In this document: positions 17,171-24,380 of the stretch, in pieces
How positions within the stretch are numbered: the first letter of the stretch is position 1
Layout of the letters: each line of letters opens with the position of its first letter
Source: an uncultured Prevotellaceae bacterium
Lineage (GTDB): Bacteria > Bacteroidota > Bacteroidia > Bacteroidales > Muribaculaceae
DNA length: 64,000 bases
Assembly: GCA_900318645.1 (NCBI GenBank)
Contig: ONLH01000007.1
Span: 54,581-118,580 of the forward strand
Direction: 5' to 3'
Program-made: the position numbers and the translations under genes
Notes under the pieces: generated by a model
What the model was told of the DNA's origin: nothing
The model's database searches: none
The model's input: only the letters and a program-made list of their open reading frames with translations

Positions 17171-17236
17171 TCAGTTGTCAGTTTTCAGTTGTCAGTTTTT
17201 AGTTGTCAGTTGTCAGCTTTCAGTTGTCAGTTTTCA
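17171..17236. repeat. TCAGTTgTCAGTTtTCAG short repeat array
   Basis: Seven imperfect units of TCAGTTGTCAG/TCAGTTTTCAG follow one another between two operon genes. The stop codon of the flavodoxin gene (17234-17236) lies inside the last unit. Related arrays are at 42855-42950 and, shorter, at 31951-31980. Confidence 0.85.
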
Positions 17237-17845
17237 GAGCTTTAAGCCTTTCAGCCATTTTTCTACCTTTGACTTGCCGGAACGCACCTCGTGTCCGTAG
17301 ATACTGAAGCCTCTGGTAACGTTGGCACCAGGGAAGGCGGCTTTCACGTCCTCCACGCAGTTGGCGAGCCCGCTGCCCTCATGGGTAGTGAAGGGGATGA
17401 CGGTCTTGCCTTGCAAGTCATCACCATGCTTCTTGAAGAAGGTGAACATCACTTGTGGGTAAGTGCCCCACCACACGGGACCACCGATGAAAACGGTGTC
17501 ATACTGGCTCATATCCACGTCGCCCTCATACTCTGGCAGTTCGCCATTGTTGGCTTCTTCCTGTGCGAGCTTGATGAGCGGGTTATAGGCCATGCCGTCA
17601 TACTTGTGCGTCACGATCTCAAACTGGTCGGCACCTGTCATTTCGCTGATGTAGTCAGCAACAATCTTGGTGTTGCCCACTTCAATGTTTCCTACCGCGT
17701 AGTTGTCTCCCGCATGCGAGAAGAACACTACCAATGATTTCCCTGTTGTTTCCATAACTTTTTCGTTTTCTTGTTTTGCCTGGCCGCTGCATGCCGTCGG
17801 GATGAGCAATGCCAGTGTGGCCATAATAATGTTCTTGATGTTCAT
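17234..17845 (-). CDS. Flavodoxin with lipoprotein signal
   Basis: 203 aa. The N-terminus is a lipoprotein signal (MNIKNIIMATLALLIPTACSGQ; Cys19), followed by about 15 linker residues and a flavodoxin fold: SLVVFFSHAGDNYAVG (phosphate loop region), TVFIGGPVWWGTYPQVMFTF (aromatic loop) and HEGSGLANCVEDV. Flavodoxins are normally cytosolic one- or two-electron carriers with FMN; here export to the periplasm or outer membrane is predicted. A Met (METTGKSLVVFF) sits exactly before the first beta strand, so an internal start could also give a cytosolic form. Same operon as AKR and SDR. A paralogue is at 61878. Confidence 0.88.
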   Translation of the reverse strand: MNIKNIIMATLALLIPTACSGQAKQENEKVMETTGKSLVVFFSHAGDNYAVGNIEVGNTKIVADYISEMTGADQFEIVTHKYDGMAYNPLIKLAQEEANNGELPEYEGDVDMSQYDTVFIGGPVWWGTYPQVMFTFFKKHGDDLQGKTVIPFTTHEGSGLANCVEDVKAAFPGANVTRGFSIYGHEVRSGKSKVEKWLKGLKL

Positions 17846-17857
17846 AGTAATTGCTTG

Positions 17858-18703
17858 TTATCCTAGTTGATATTCTCCTGTGCGGATGGCAGCAATGACG
17901 CCACCGTCAATGAGCAGGTCGGTGCCAGTGATGAACTTGGCATGTTCGCCAAGCAGGAAGGCAGCGGCCTCGGCAATTTCATCGCTCGTTCCCGTGCGCT
18001 GGGCAGCCGAGGCATCAATCATGCGCTGGTAGCCCTCACCGTTGGCGCTGAACTCATCATAAGCAAGTGGTGTAACGATGACCCCCGGCGAGATGGTGTT
18101 GATGCGTGCACGGCGCTTGCGCCAGCTAGTGGCAGCGGCACGCTGTGCCTGCAGGTGGTTCATGCGTTTGGCAATCATGTAGGCAAAGCCGCTGTTCTGC
18201 ATAGCCACTTCTTGGATGAACTTGACGTTCTTCAGTTCTTCGGTCGGCGTGCTCACGAGTTGTAGTTCAATGTCGTTGGGGATAGGATACATATAAGCAG
18301 CTTGACTCGAGATGATGAGTCCAGCACCGCCCTCGGCCATCACCTGCCCGAAAGCATCCACAGCATAGCCCGTACCTACCATGTCAAGATTGACGATGTG
18401 CTCAGGGCTGGCCTGATTGGGCGATGCACCAGCCGTATCGATAAAGTACATCACAGGACCCAGTTCGGCGGCACGATGTGCAAAAGCCTCCACACTGGCC
18501 TGCTGCAAAGCATTCACCACCATGGTCTCCACGTCATAGCCACAACGCTTGAAGTCCTCGCCAACGCGGTCCAATGCCTTCTCGCTGATGTCGCCCAGCA
18601 GAATCTTCTTGCCTGCTGCAATGCGACGTACAATGGCGGTTCCCATGCTACCGGCACCCAAGAGTGCCACAACTGCTTTCTGCTCGTTTCTGTCAAAAAT
18701 CAT
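17858..18703 (-). CDS. Short-chain dehydrogenase/reductase
   Basis: 281 aa. The Rossmann opening is VALLGAGSMGTAIVRRI, an unusual GxGxxG that looks more like a pyrroline-carboxylate/6PG-type glycine loop than the classical TGxxxGIG, followed by LLGDIS. Later parts are SDR-like: IDTAGASPN (for NNAG), IISSQAAYMYP (catalytic Ser), FAYMIAKRMN (YxxxK as YMIAK), NTISPGVIVTPLA and the C-terminal FITGTDLLIDGGV. Thus an extended-family SDR acting on a hydroxyl/carbonyl group. Twelve bp upstream of the flavodoxin gene, so co-transcribed. Confidence 0.88.
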   Translation of the reverse strand: MIFDRNEQKAVVALLGAGSMGTAIVRRIAAGKKILLGDISEKALDRVGEDFKRCGYDVETMVVNALQQASVEAFAHRAAELGPVMYFIDTAGASPNQASPEHIVNLDMVGTGYAVDAFGQVMAEGGAGLIISSQAAYMYPIPNDIELQLVSTPTEELKNVKFIQEVAMQNSGFAYMIAKRMNHLQAQRAAATSWRKRRARINTISPGVIVTPLAYDEFSANGEGYQRMIDASAAQRTGTSDEIAEAAAFLLGEHAKFITGTDLLIDGGVIAAIRTGEYQLG

Positions 18704-18723
18704 AGTCTGTCCTCCTGTCCTTA

Positions 18724-19251
18724 TTAATCTATATTCTTGATAAACTTTGCTGGATTGCCGCCCACGATGGTATTCGGTGCCACATCCTTAGTGACTACGG
18801 CACCAGCTGCAACGACGGCATTCTCGCCCACGGTCACTCCCGGCAGGATGGTAGCGCCCGCGCCAATCCATGCGTTGCGCCCGATGTGGACGGGTTTGCA
18901 GATAAGCAACTGGCGGTCGTGCAAGTCATGATTGTTGCTAATGAGCTGCACATTGGCGGCTATCATGGCATGATCGTCAATGGTGATACCGCCTTGCGAC
19001 ATCATCAGACAGTCGGGCATAATCATCACTTGCTTGCCAATTTTCACCCTGTCGAAGCACACGCCTTTGAGCGGTGGCATCACCGTGGCTCCGTCACCCA
19101 GGTTATCGCCAAATAGTTCCTTTACCAGATTGTTATATTCCTCGGTATAGGGCATCGTGTGGTTGATGGTGAAAACGAGTTTCACATCTCGCATGCCGCG
19201 CTCCATTTCCTCGGGAGTAGTTTTGCGGGGGTCAACAATGATTGTTTCCAT
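18724..19251 (-). CDS. Hexapeptide-repeat O-acetyltransferase (maltose/galactoside acetyltransferase-like)
   Basis: 175 aa. A short N-terminal helical part (PEEMERGMRDV... YTEEYNNLVKELFG) is followed by left-handed beta-helix hexapeptides: MPPLKGVCFDRVKIGKQV, MMSQGGITIDDHAMIAANV, catalytic-His region SNNHDLHDRQ, HIGRNAWIGAGATILPGVTV and the C-terminal GGNPAKFIKNID. The family transfers acetyl from acetyl-CoA to sugars or small alcohols. It is the first gene of the minus-strand operon facing the AraC regulator. Confidence 0.9.
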   Translation of the reverse strand: METIIVDPRKTTPEEMERGMRDVKLVFTINHTMPYTEEYNNLVKELFGDNLGDGATVMPPLKGVCFDRVKIGKQVMIMPDCLMMSQGGITIDDHAMIAANVQLISNNHDLHDRQLLICKPVHIGRNAWIGAGATILPGVTVGENAVVAAGAVVTKDVAPNTIVGGNPAKFIKNID

Positions 19252-19285
19252 TTTTCTTTTTTTCTTGATGTTGTTAATTACACTG

Positions 19286-19293
19286 CAAAATTA
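19286..19293 (-). promoter_or_regulatory. -7 promoter element of the acetyltransferase-SDR-flavodoxin-AKR operon
   Basis: The minus strand reads TAATTTTG about 35 nt before the ATG at 19251. No good -33 box, which fits a promoter that needs an activator such as the divergent AraC protein. Confidence 0.6.
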
Positions 19294-19358
19294 CATCTGT
19301 TTTTCATGGCAGTGGTTGCACAAAAAGCATCACAATTTTCACTTTTTGCACCAAAGTG

Positions 19359-19389
19359 TTGATGATGTGTTTTTTATTACCTAACTTTG
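19359..19389 (+). promoter_or_regulatory. Promoter of the AraC gene, abutting the start codon
   Basis: TTG (19359-19361), 20 nt, TAACTTTG (19382-19389), then only TGGCC before ATG 19395. The transcript should begin at or within a base or two of the start codon. Confidence 0.7.
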
Positions 19390-19394
19390 TGGCC

Positions 19395-20213
19395 ATGAAA
19401 ACAGATTTTCTTTATTCAACCGATTTTTTCGGGATGAATGGTCCAGAGCTGAACCACACCTGTATGCACCTGCTTTGCACAGCGGGTGAGGGCAGTTTTG
19501 TATTCAACGAGCATTGCTATCACATCATGAAGAATGACCTGGTGGTGATACCTATGCCCGACAGGATCAAGAACCTGGCTGCACATCCCGATATGCAGGT
19601 AGAGTGGTTTGCTGCCGACTACAAATTCTTGCAGAACCTGCTACCATCCAACAATTACAGTATCGGCGGCAGCATCTCATTAAACCAGGACCCCGTGATA
19701 TCGCTAAACGATGAACAGGCTCGGCGTATGCTGGAGGATTTCCACCGCTTGCGTGACCGCATGGGGGATCGCGACTTGCAATTCTACCATCAGCTAATGG
19801 GAAGCCTGTGCCTGACCATGATGTACGACATCTTCGAGGCTCATGCTCAACGTGAAGCCACCGACACACATACCGACCGCACAGCCTACATCGTGAAACA
19901 ACTGATGGCTCTACTTGCTACCGGTGTCTGCCAGACAGAGCGCGATGTCAGCTACTATGCCGAGCGACTGAATGTATCGTCCAAATATCTCTCAGCCACC
20001 GTCAAACGTGTGACAGGGCACAGTGTCACCTCCTATATTGACCGCCATGCTATACCTATATTAAAAGATTATCTGGATGACGATCGCTTGTCGCTCACCC
20101 AGATAGCCGAACGGATGAATTTCACCTCTCTATCTTACTTCAGCCGCTACTGTTCCAAGCACCTCGGTCACTCGCCTAGCGAGTACCGACGGAGCCTGCA
20201 GCCCAAGCGATAA
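19395..20213 (+). CDS. AraC-family transcriptional regulator (operon 1)
   Basis: 272 aa from ATG 19395; an upstream in-frame ATG at 19356 is inside the promoter and is rejected. The N-terminal part (about 1-150) is a cupin-type sensor (LLCTAGEGSFVFNEHCYHIMKNDLVVIP). The C-terminal 100 residues hold two helix-turn-helix units: DVSYYAERLNVSSKYLSATV and LSLTQIAERMNFTSLSYFSRYC, ending in the family signature GHSPSEYRRS. It is transcribed away from the AKR-flavodoxin-SDR operon and is its likely regulator. It shares design with the AraC gene at 55499. Confidence 0.92.
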   Translation: MKTDFLYSTDFFGMNGPELNHTCMHLLCTAGEGSFVFNEHCYHIMKNDLVVIPMPDRIKNLAAHPDMQVEWFAADYKFLQNLLPSNNYSIGGSISLNQDPVISLNDEQARRMLEDFHRLRDRMGDRDLQFYHQLMGSLCLTMMYDIFEAHAQREATDTHTDRTAYIVKQLMALLATGVCQTERDVSYYAERLNVSSKYLSATVKRVTGHSVTSYIDRHAIPILKDYLDDDRLSLTQIAERMNFTSLSYFSRYCSKHLGHSPSEYRRSLQPKR

Positions 20214-20392
20214 CAGTTGTGGGGATAGTATAAAAATAGTGTGTGTCATAATGACACCCTCCTCATGGGAAACATGTCCCAAGAGGAATATTTTTGAGGG
20301 TGAATCATGCTCCTCCGCCCTGACGGGCACCTCCTCTAATCTTAGGGGAGGAGTTGAGTATCAGCAATTTTTTCTCGTCGAACTCACATTAA

Positions 20393-20444
20393 TTACACAT
20401 TAATCCCCTCATGGCGCTTGACTTATGAGGGGATTAATGTGTAA
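20393..20444. terminator. 20-bp perfect inverted repeat between convergent genes
   Basis: Arms at 20393-20412 (TTACACATTAATCCCCTCAT) and 20425-20444 are exact reverse complements with a 12-nt loop. It lies between the AraC stop and the stop of the convergent gene at 20472, so a bidirectional terminator is likely, although no long T run follows. Confidence 0.6.
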
Positions 20445-20471
20445 CTGCCAAACTATTGTCAGGAAGTTTAT

Positions 20472-20921
20472 TTACTCGGGATTGGTCTTGATCTCATATA
20501 GTATCATTGCATTCTCGGCAATGATCTTGAACAGTGAATCATCAAGAATATCAATTGCAGTATTTTCCAAGTCGGGATTTGAATACTGGTATATCACGCT
20601 GTCATCCTCGCCATAGTTTGACGACTGCACAATATTCAGTTTCTTTCCGTTATCGGAGAACTTATAGAGTGTAATCTTGTAGGCCACAGTCTTGTTGAAT
20701 TCGTTCTCACGGGTATATGATTCACGGGTTTCAGGTTCGTCAAACGTGTTGCAAATCCAAACCAAATAACTGTTGCCGTTATCGGTTTGAGTAATATCAG
20801 GATTTATCATATAAGTCTCACCGCCACCTGACCAGACGATAAACCAATCGCTCGGTGGAGCCGCTTGTACGGCAAACGTCAGCGCTATAAGCGCAATAAA
20901 AGTTACAAATAGTCTTTTCAT
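20472..20921 (-). CDS. Secreted protein of unknown function (surface-adhesin E-like pattern)
   Basis: 149 aa with a type I signal peptide (MKRLFVTFIALIALTFAVQAA). The mature part resembles the small adhesin-E-type beta proteins: ETYMINPDITQTDNGNSYLV, VWICNTF, TVAYKITLYKFSDNGKKLNI and a C-terminal helix DSLFKIIAENAMILYEIK. No catalytic motif. The family resemblance is weak and based on strand pattern only. Own promoter at 20954. Confidence 0.7.
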   Translation of the reverse strand: MKRLFVTFIALIALTFAVQAAPPSDWFIVWSGGGETYMINPDITQTDNGNSYLVWICNTFDEPETRESYTRENEFNKTVAYKITLYKFSDNGKKLNIVQSSNYGEDDSVIYQYSNPDLENTAIDILDDSLFKIIAENAMILYEIKTNPE

Positions 20922-20953
20922 GTTATCTAATCATTTCAGTTATTCTCTGGCGG

Positions 20954-20986
20954 CAAAGGTATAAATAAATCATTAAATAGTGACAA
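20954..20986 (-). promoter_or_regulatory. Promoter of the gene at 20472
   Basis: The minus strand reads TTG, 22 nt, TACCTTTG; leader about 27 nt. Confidence 0.55.
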
Positions 20987-21086
20987 GAAATCGGAAACTT
21001 TTGAAATGTTTTCCCACAAAGAGTACACCGCAAATGATAAGAACAAGCGCTTTACAAGTCAAAAAAACAAAAAAACGTCCAAATTA

Positions 21087-21118
21087 TTTGCACATTCCGA
21101 CTAACGATATTACTTTTG
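21087..21118 (+). promoter_or_regulatory. Upstream promoter P1 before the DUF362 gene
   Basis: TTTG (21087-21090), 20 nt, TACTTTTG (21111-21118). A transcript from about 21124 would meet the hairpin at 21151-21178 after some 30 nt. Confidence 0.6.
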
Positions 21119-21123
21119 CAGCA

Positions 21124-21178
21124 ATATGATACTTTTTTCCTAACAAGGCAGCTTCGTCGTGAGACGAGGCCCTTTTTT
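21124..21178 (+). ncRNA. Candidate short terminated RNA or attenuator
   Basis: GCTTCGTC (21151-21158), loop GTGA, GACGAGGC (21163-21170), then CCTTTTTT: an intrinsic terminator directly downstream of promoter P1, with no coding sequence before it. This predicts a roughly 55-nt RNA, or an attenuator controlling read-through into the DUF362 gene. Confidence 0.4.
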
Positions 21179-21193
21179 ATTTCCTCTTTTTAT

Positions 21194-21224
21194 TTTGAAA
21201 ATCAGTTTATTTACACTACTTTTG
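21194..21224 (+). promoter_or_regulatory. Downstream promoter P2 of the DUF362 gene
   Basis: TTTG (21194-21197), 19 nt, TACTTTTG (21217-21224): consensus spacing, leader about 25 nt to ATG 21254. Confidence 0.7.
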
Positions 21225-21253
21225 CCGAGGATAACTCTCAAATCGCAACTGTT

Positions 21254-22345
21254 ATGAATTTCAAGTATGTACTCACTGCACTGCTCATCGCTCTCCTGAT
21301 GGCCAGCTGCACCACAACATCACAACAAAACAACGACAACATGGAACAGAAACCCGTAGCCGGCGTTGACGGCAACAAGTATGTCCCCTATGACGAACGC
21401 ACCGGCGACGAGGCGGTGGTCTATTTCACACGCAACCTGAGTGCCGAGGGACTGATCATGGCCTATGAGCAGGTCAACAAGATGATCGAGGGCCGCGTGG
21501 CAGTGAAGCTGCACACGGGCGAGCAACATGGACCCAACATCATCCCGAGTGCTTGGGTCAAGGCGCTGATGGAGAAGGACCTAAAGGGTGCCACCATCAT
21601 CGAGACCAACACCTACTATGAGGGCGACCGTTACACCACCGAACTGCACCGCAAGACGCTGGAGGTGAACGGCTGGACCTTCTGCCCCGTGGATATCCTT
21701 GACGAGGAAGACACCGTGACGCTGCCTGTCGTGGGCGGCAAGTGGTTTGACAAGATGTCGGTGGGCAGCCACCTAAAGAACTATGACTCTATGGTGGCGC
21801 TGACCCATTTCAAGGGCCATACCCAGGGCGGCTTTGGCGGCTCTAACAAGAACATCGGCATCGGTTGTGCCGACGGACGCATCGGCAAGGCATGGATTCA
21901 CACCACTCCGGGCCAGGACGACCAGTGGGACATCAAGGAGGAGGAATTCATGGAACGCATGACCGAATCCACCAAGGCGAGCATCGACTTCTTCGGCAAG
22001 CATGTGACCTACGTCAATGTGATGCGTAACATGTCGGTGTCCTGTGACTGCGAGGGTCTGGAAGCCGAACCAGTAGTCACGCCCAACGTCGGCATCCTGT
22101 CCTCGACCGACCTGCTCGCTATCGACCAGGCCTGCATCGATATTATCTACGCCATGACCGAAGAGGAACACCACGACATGCTGGAGCGCATCGAGAGCCG
22201 CCACGGCCTGCGCCAGCTGTCTTACATGAAGGAACTGGGCATGGGCCACGACCGCTATATCCTCATTGACCTGGATAACGGCGGCAAACGCATTACCGCC
22301 AAGGAAGCGGCTAAAGGACTGAAACCCTTCGTGCAAGAGAAGTAA
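21254..22345 (+). CDS. DUF362-domain lipoprotein
   Basis: 363 aa from ATG 21254, placed after promoter P2; the frame extends upstream but through the promoters. Lipoprotein signal MNFKYVLTALLIALLMASCTT (Cys19). The body matches DUF362: VAVKLHTGEQHGPNIIPS, IIETNTYYEGDRYTTELHR, LTHFKGHTQGGFGGSNKNIGIGCA, SCDCEG and the HDMLERIESRHGLRQLSY C-terminal part. In many anaerobes DUF362 is fused to or next to 2[4Fe-4S] ferredoxins; here no cluster-binding Cys set is seen. Function is unknown, but the exported redox context is notable. Met25 (NMEQKP) separates signal and domain. Confidence 0.87.
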   Translation: MNFKYVLTALLIALLMASCTTTSQQNNDNMEQKPVAGVDGNKYVPYDERTGDEAVVYFTRNLSAEGLIMAYEQVNKMIEGRVAVKLHTGEQHGPNIIPSAWVKALMEKDLKGATIIETNTYYEGDRYTTELHRKTLEVNGWTFCPVDILDEEDTVTLPVVGGKWFDKMSVGSHLKNYDSMVALTHFKGHTQGGFGGSNKNIGIGCADGRIGKAWIHTTPGQDDQWDIKEEEFMERMTESTKASIDFFGKHVTYVNVMRNMSVSCDCEGLEAEPVVTPNVGILSSTDLLAIDQACIDIIYAMTEEEHHDMLERIESRHGLRQLSYMKELGMGHDRYILIDLDNGGKRITAKEAAKGLKPFVQEK

Positions 22346-22370
22346 CGAACAACAAATCTTAATACACAAT

Positions 22371-22402
22371 AAAAACCCACTTTTTGCAAAAAGTGGGTTT
22401 TT
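22371..22402 (+). terminator. Perfect 15-bp terminator after the DUF362 gene
   Basis: AAAAACCCACTTTTT, loop GC, AAAAAGTGGGTTTTT. It overlaps the upstream edge of the next promoter. Confidence 0.85.
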
Positions 22403-22403
22403 A

Positions 22404-22435
22404 TTTGGGTGATTGGAGATTTTGCACTAACTTTG
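22404..22435 (+). promoter_or_regulatory. Promoter of the phosphohexomutase gene
   Basis: TTTG (22404-22407), 20 nt, TAACTTTG (22428-22435); leader about 50 nt. Confidence 0.7.
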
Positions 22436-22491
22436 TCAGTTTGAAGAGAAAAAACAACCAACAACAATAACCTAAATAAACCGAATCGAGT

Positions 22492-24249
22492 ATGTTTGAC
22501 GAGAAATTATTACAGGAAGTGACAGCAAAGGCCCAGACGTGGCTCAGTGACAGTTATGACGAGCAGACCCGTGCCCAAGTGCAGGCTATGCTTGACAACG
22601 AGGACAAGACCGAGCTTGTAGAATCTTTCTACAAGATTCTTGAGTTTGGCACCGGTGGATTGCGCGGCATCATGGGTCCTGGTTGTAACCGCATGAACAT
22701 CTATACCGTGGGCAGCGCCACACAGGGTCTTGCCAACTATCTGAAGGAGGTTTTCAAGGACCTGCCTCAGATTTCGGTAGTCGTTGGCCATGACGTGCGC
22801 AACAACAGCCGCCTGTTTGCCGAGACGGTCGCCAACATCTTCAGCGCCAATGGCATCAAGGTCTATCTGTTTGAGGGCCCGCGTCCCACTCCGGAAGTCA
22901 GCTACGCTATCCGCCGTCTGGGCTGCCAGAGCGGTGTGAACATCACGGCGTCTCACAACCCCAAGATTTACAACGGCTACAAAGCCTATTGGGATGACGG
23001 TGCACAGGTGATCTCCCCGCACGACGTGAATATCATCAACCACGTCAACGCCATTGAGGACGTGCGCGACATCAAGTTTGAGGGCAACCCCGACCTGATC
23101 CAGATCATCGGCGAAGACGTTGACGGTCCCTACATCGAGGACATCTACACCCTCTCGCTCAGCCCCGAGATCAACAAGAAATACCACGACCTGAAGATCG
23201 TCTATACCCCCATCCATGGCGTGGGACGCTATATCATTCCACGTTCTATCGAGCGCTGGGGATTTGACAACATCATCCACATTCCCGAGCAGGACGTGAT
23301 GAGCGGCGACTTCCCCACTGTCGATTCACCCAACCCCGAGATGCCCAGCGCAATGGAGATGGCGGTTGCCAAGGCCACTGAGGTTCAGGCCGACCTGGCC
23401 CTCGCCAGCGATCCCGATGCCGACCGCATCAGCCTGGTCATCAAGAACACCAAGGGCAAATATGAGCTGGTGAACGGTAACCAGATCCAGATTCTGTTCC
23501 ACTACTACCTAATTGAGCGCAACCGCGAACTGGGTCTGCTCAAGGGCGACGAGTACATCGTCAAGACCATCGTGACCAGCGAGACCATCGCACGCATCGC
23601 CAAGAAGCAGAACATCAAGATGTTTGACTGCTACACCGGCTTCAAGTGGATTGCGACCGTGATGCGCGAGATGGAAGCAGCAGGCAAGGGACGCTACCTG
23701 GGTGGTGGCGAGGAGAGCTACGGCTTCCTGCCCGAGACCTTCGCCCGAGACAAGGATGCCGTATCGTCTATCCCCCTGATGTGCGAGATTGCAGCATGGG
23801 CCAAGGACAAGGGTATGACCTTGAACGACCTGTTCATCAACTGCTATGTCAACTACGGCTACAGCAAGGAGCGCGGCATCAGCGTCGTACGTCCTGGAAA
23901 GAGCGGTGCCGACGAGATTGCCCAGATGATGGTCAACTTCCGCGAGAACCCGCAGAAGGAAATCGACGGCTCGCCCGTAACCATCGTGAAGGACTTCCTG
24001 AAGCTCGAGCAGCGCAACATGCTCACCGGCGAGGTCACCAAGCTCGACATGCCCACGACCAGCAACGTGCTGCAGTACTACACCGAGGACGGCACCAAGG
24101 TATCTATCCGTCCCTCGGGCACCGAGCCCAAGATCAAGTTCTACATGGAGGTGCATGACAAGCTCGACAAGCCCGAGAACTATGACGCCAAGAACGAGTG
24201 GGCCGATGCTAAGATGGACCGCATCTGCGAGTCACTGGGCATCGCCTGA
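22492..24249 (+). CDS. Phospho-sugar mutase (phosphoglucomutase/phosphomannomutase)
   Basis: 585 aa, the length of the long bacterial PGM/PMM type. Four signature loops are present: TASHNPKIYNGYKAY with the phospho-Ser, the metal loop SDPDADRIS, the sugar loop GGGEESYGF and the phosphate loop IRPSGTEPKIKFY. The enzyme interconverts hexose 1- and 6-phosphates in the cytosol and feeds glycolysis and polysaccharide synthesis. Housekeeping; own promoter. Confident family call, exact hexose preference open. Confidence 0.95.
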   Translation: MFDEKLLQEVTAKAQTWLSDSYDEQTRAQVQAMLDNEDKTELVESFYKILEFGTGGLRGIMGPGCNRMNIYTVGSATQGLANYLKEVFKDLPQISVVVGHDVRNNSRLFAETVANIFSANGIKVYLFEGPRPTPEVSYAIRRLGCQSGVNITASHNPKIYNGYKAYWDDGAQVISPHDVNIINHVNAIEDVRDIKFEGNPDLIQIIGEDVDGPYIEDIYTLSLSPEINKKYHDLKIVYTPIHGVGRYIIPRSIERWGFDNIIHIPEQDVMSGDFPTVDSPNPEMPSAMEMAVAKATEVQADLALASDPDADRISLVIKNTKGKYELVNGNQIQILFHYYLIERNRELGLLKGDEYIVKTIVTSETIARIAKKQNIKMFDCYTGFKWIATVMREMEAAGKGRYLGGGEESYGFLPETFARDKDAVSSIPLMCEIAAWAKDKGMTLNDLFINCYVNYGYSKERGISVVRPGKSGADEIAQMMVNFRENPQKEIDGSPVTIVKDFLKLEQRNMLTGEVTKLDMPTTSNVLQYYTEDGTKVSIRPSGTEPKIKFYMEVHDKLDKPENYDAKNEWADAKMDRICESLGIA

Positions 24250-24279
24250 AGGAATCCGATATCACTACCCGGTTCACTG

Positions 24280-24303
24280 TGCCGCGACAATGTCGCGGCC
24301 ACA
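24280..24303. repeat. GC-rich hairpin after the phosphohexomutase gene
   Basis: TGTGCCGCGACA and TGTCGCGGCCACA form a compact inverted repeat without a T run. It lies between the mutase stop and the MFS gene. Confidence 0.5.
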
Positions 24304-24380
24304 GCCCGGAATTCAGGACCAAGAATTAAAAAACCATTAATAAACCAAATAACAACAATTTTAAAAACAAAATTAATTTT

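Noticed and set aside
17171-17236. CRISPR-like tandem repeats
   Set aside because: Units are 10-12 bp and directly adjacent with no spacers; no cas genes are present. The same holds for 42855-42950.
19356-19394. Upstream start (ATG 19356) for the first AraC gene
   Set aside because: It lies inside the promoter, before the -7 box, so it would not be transcribed.
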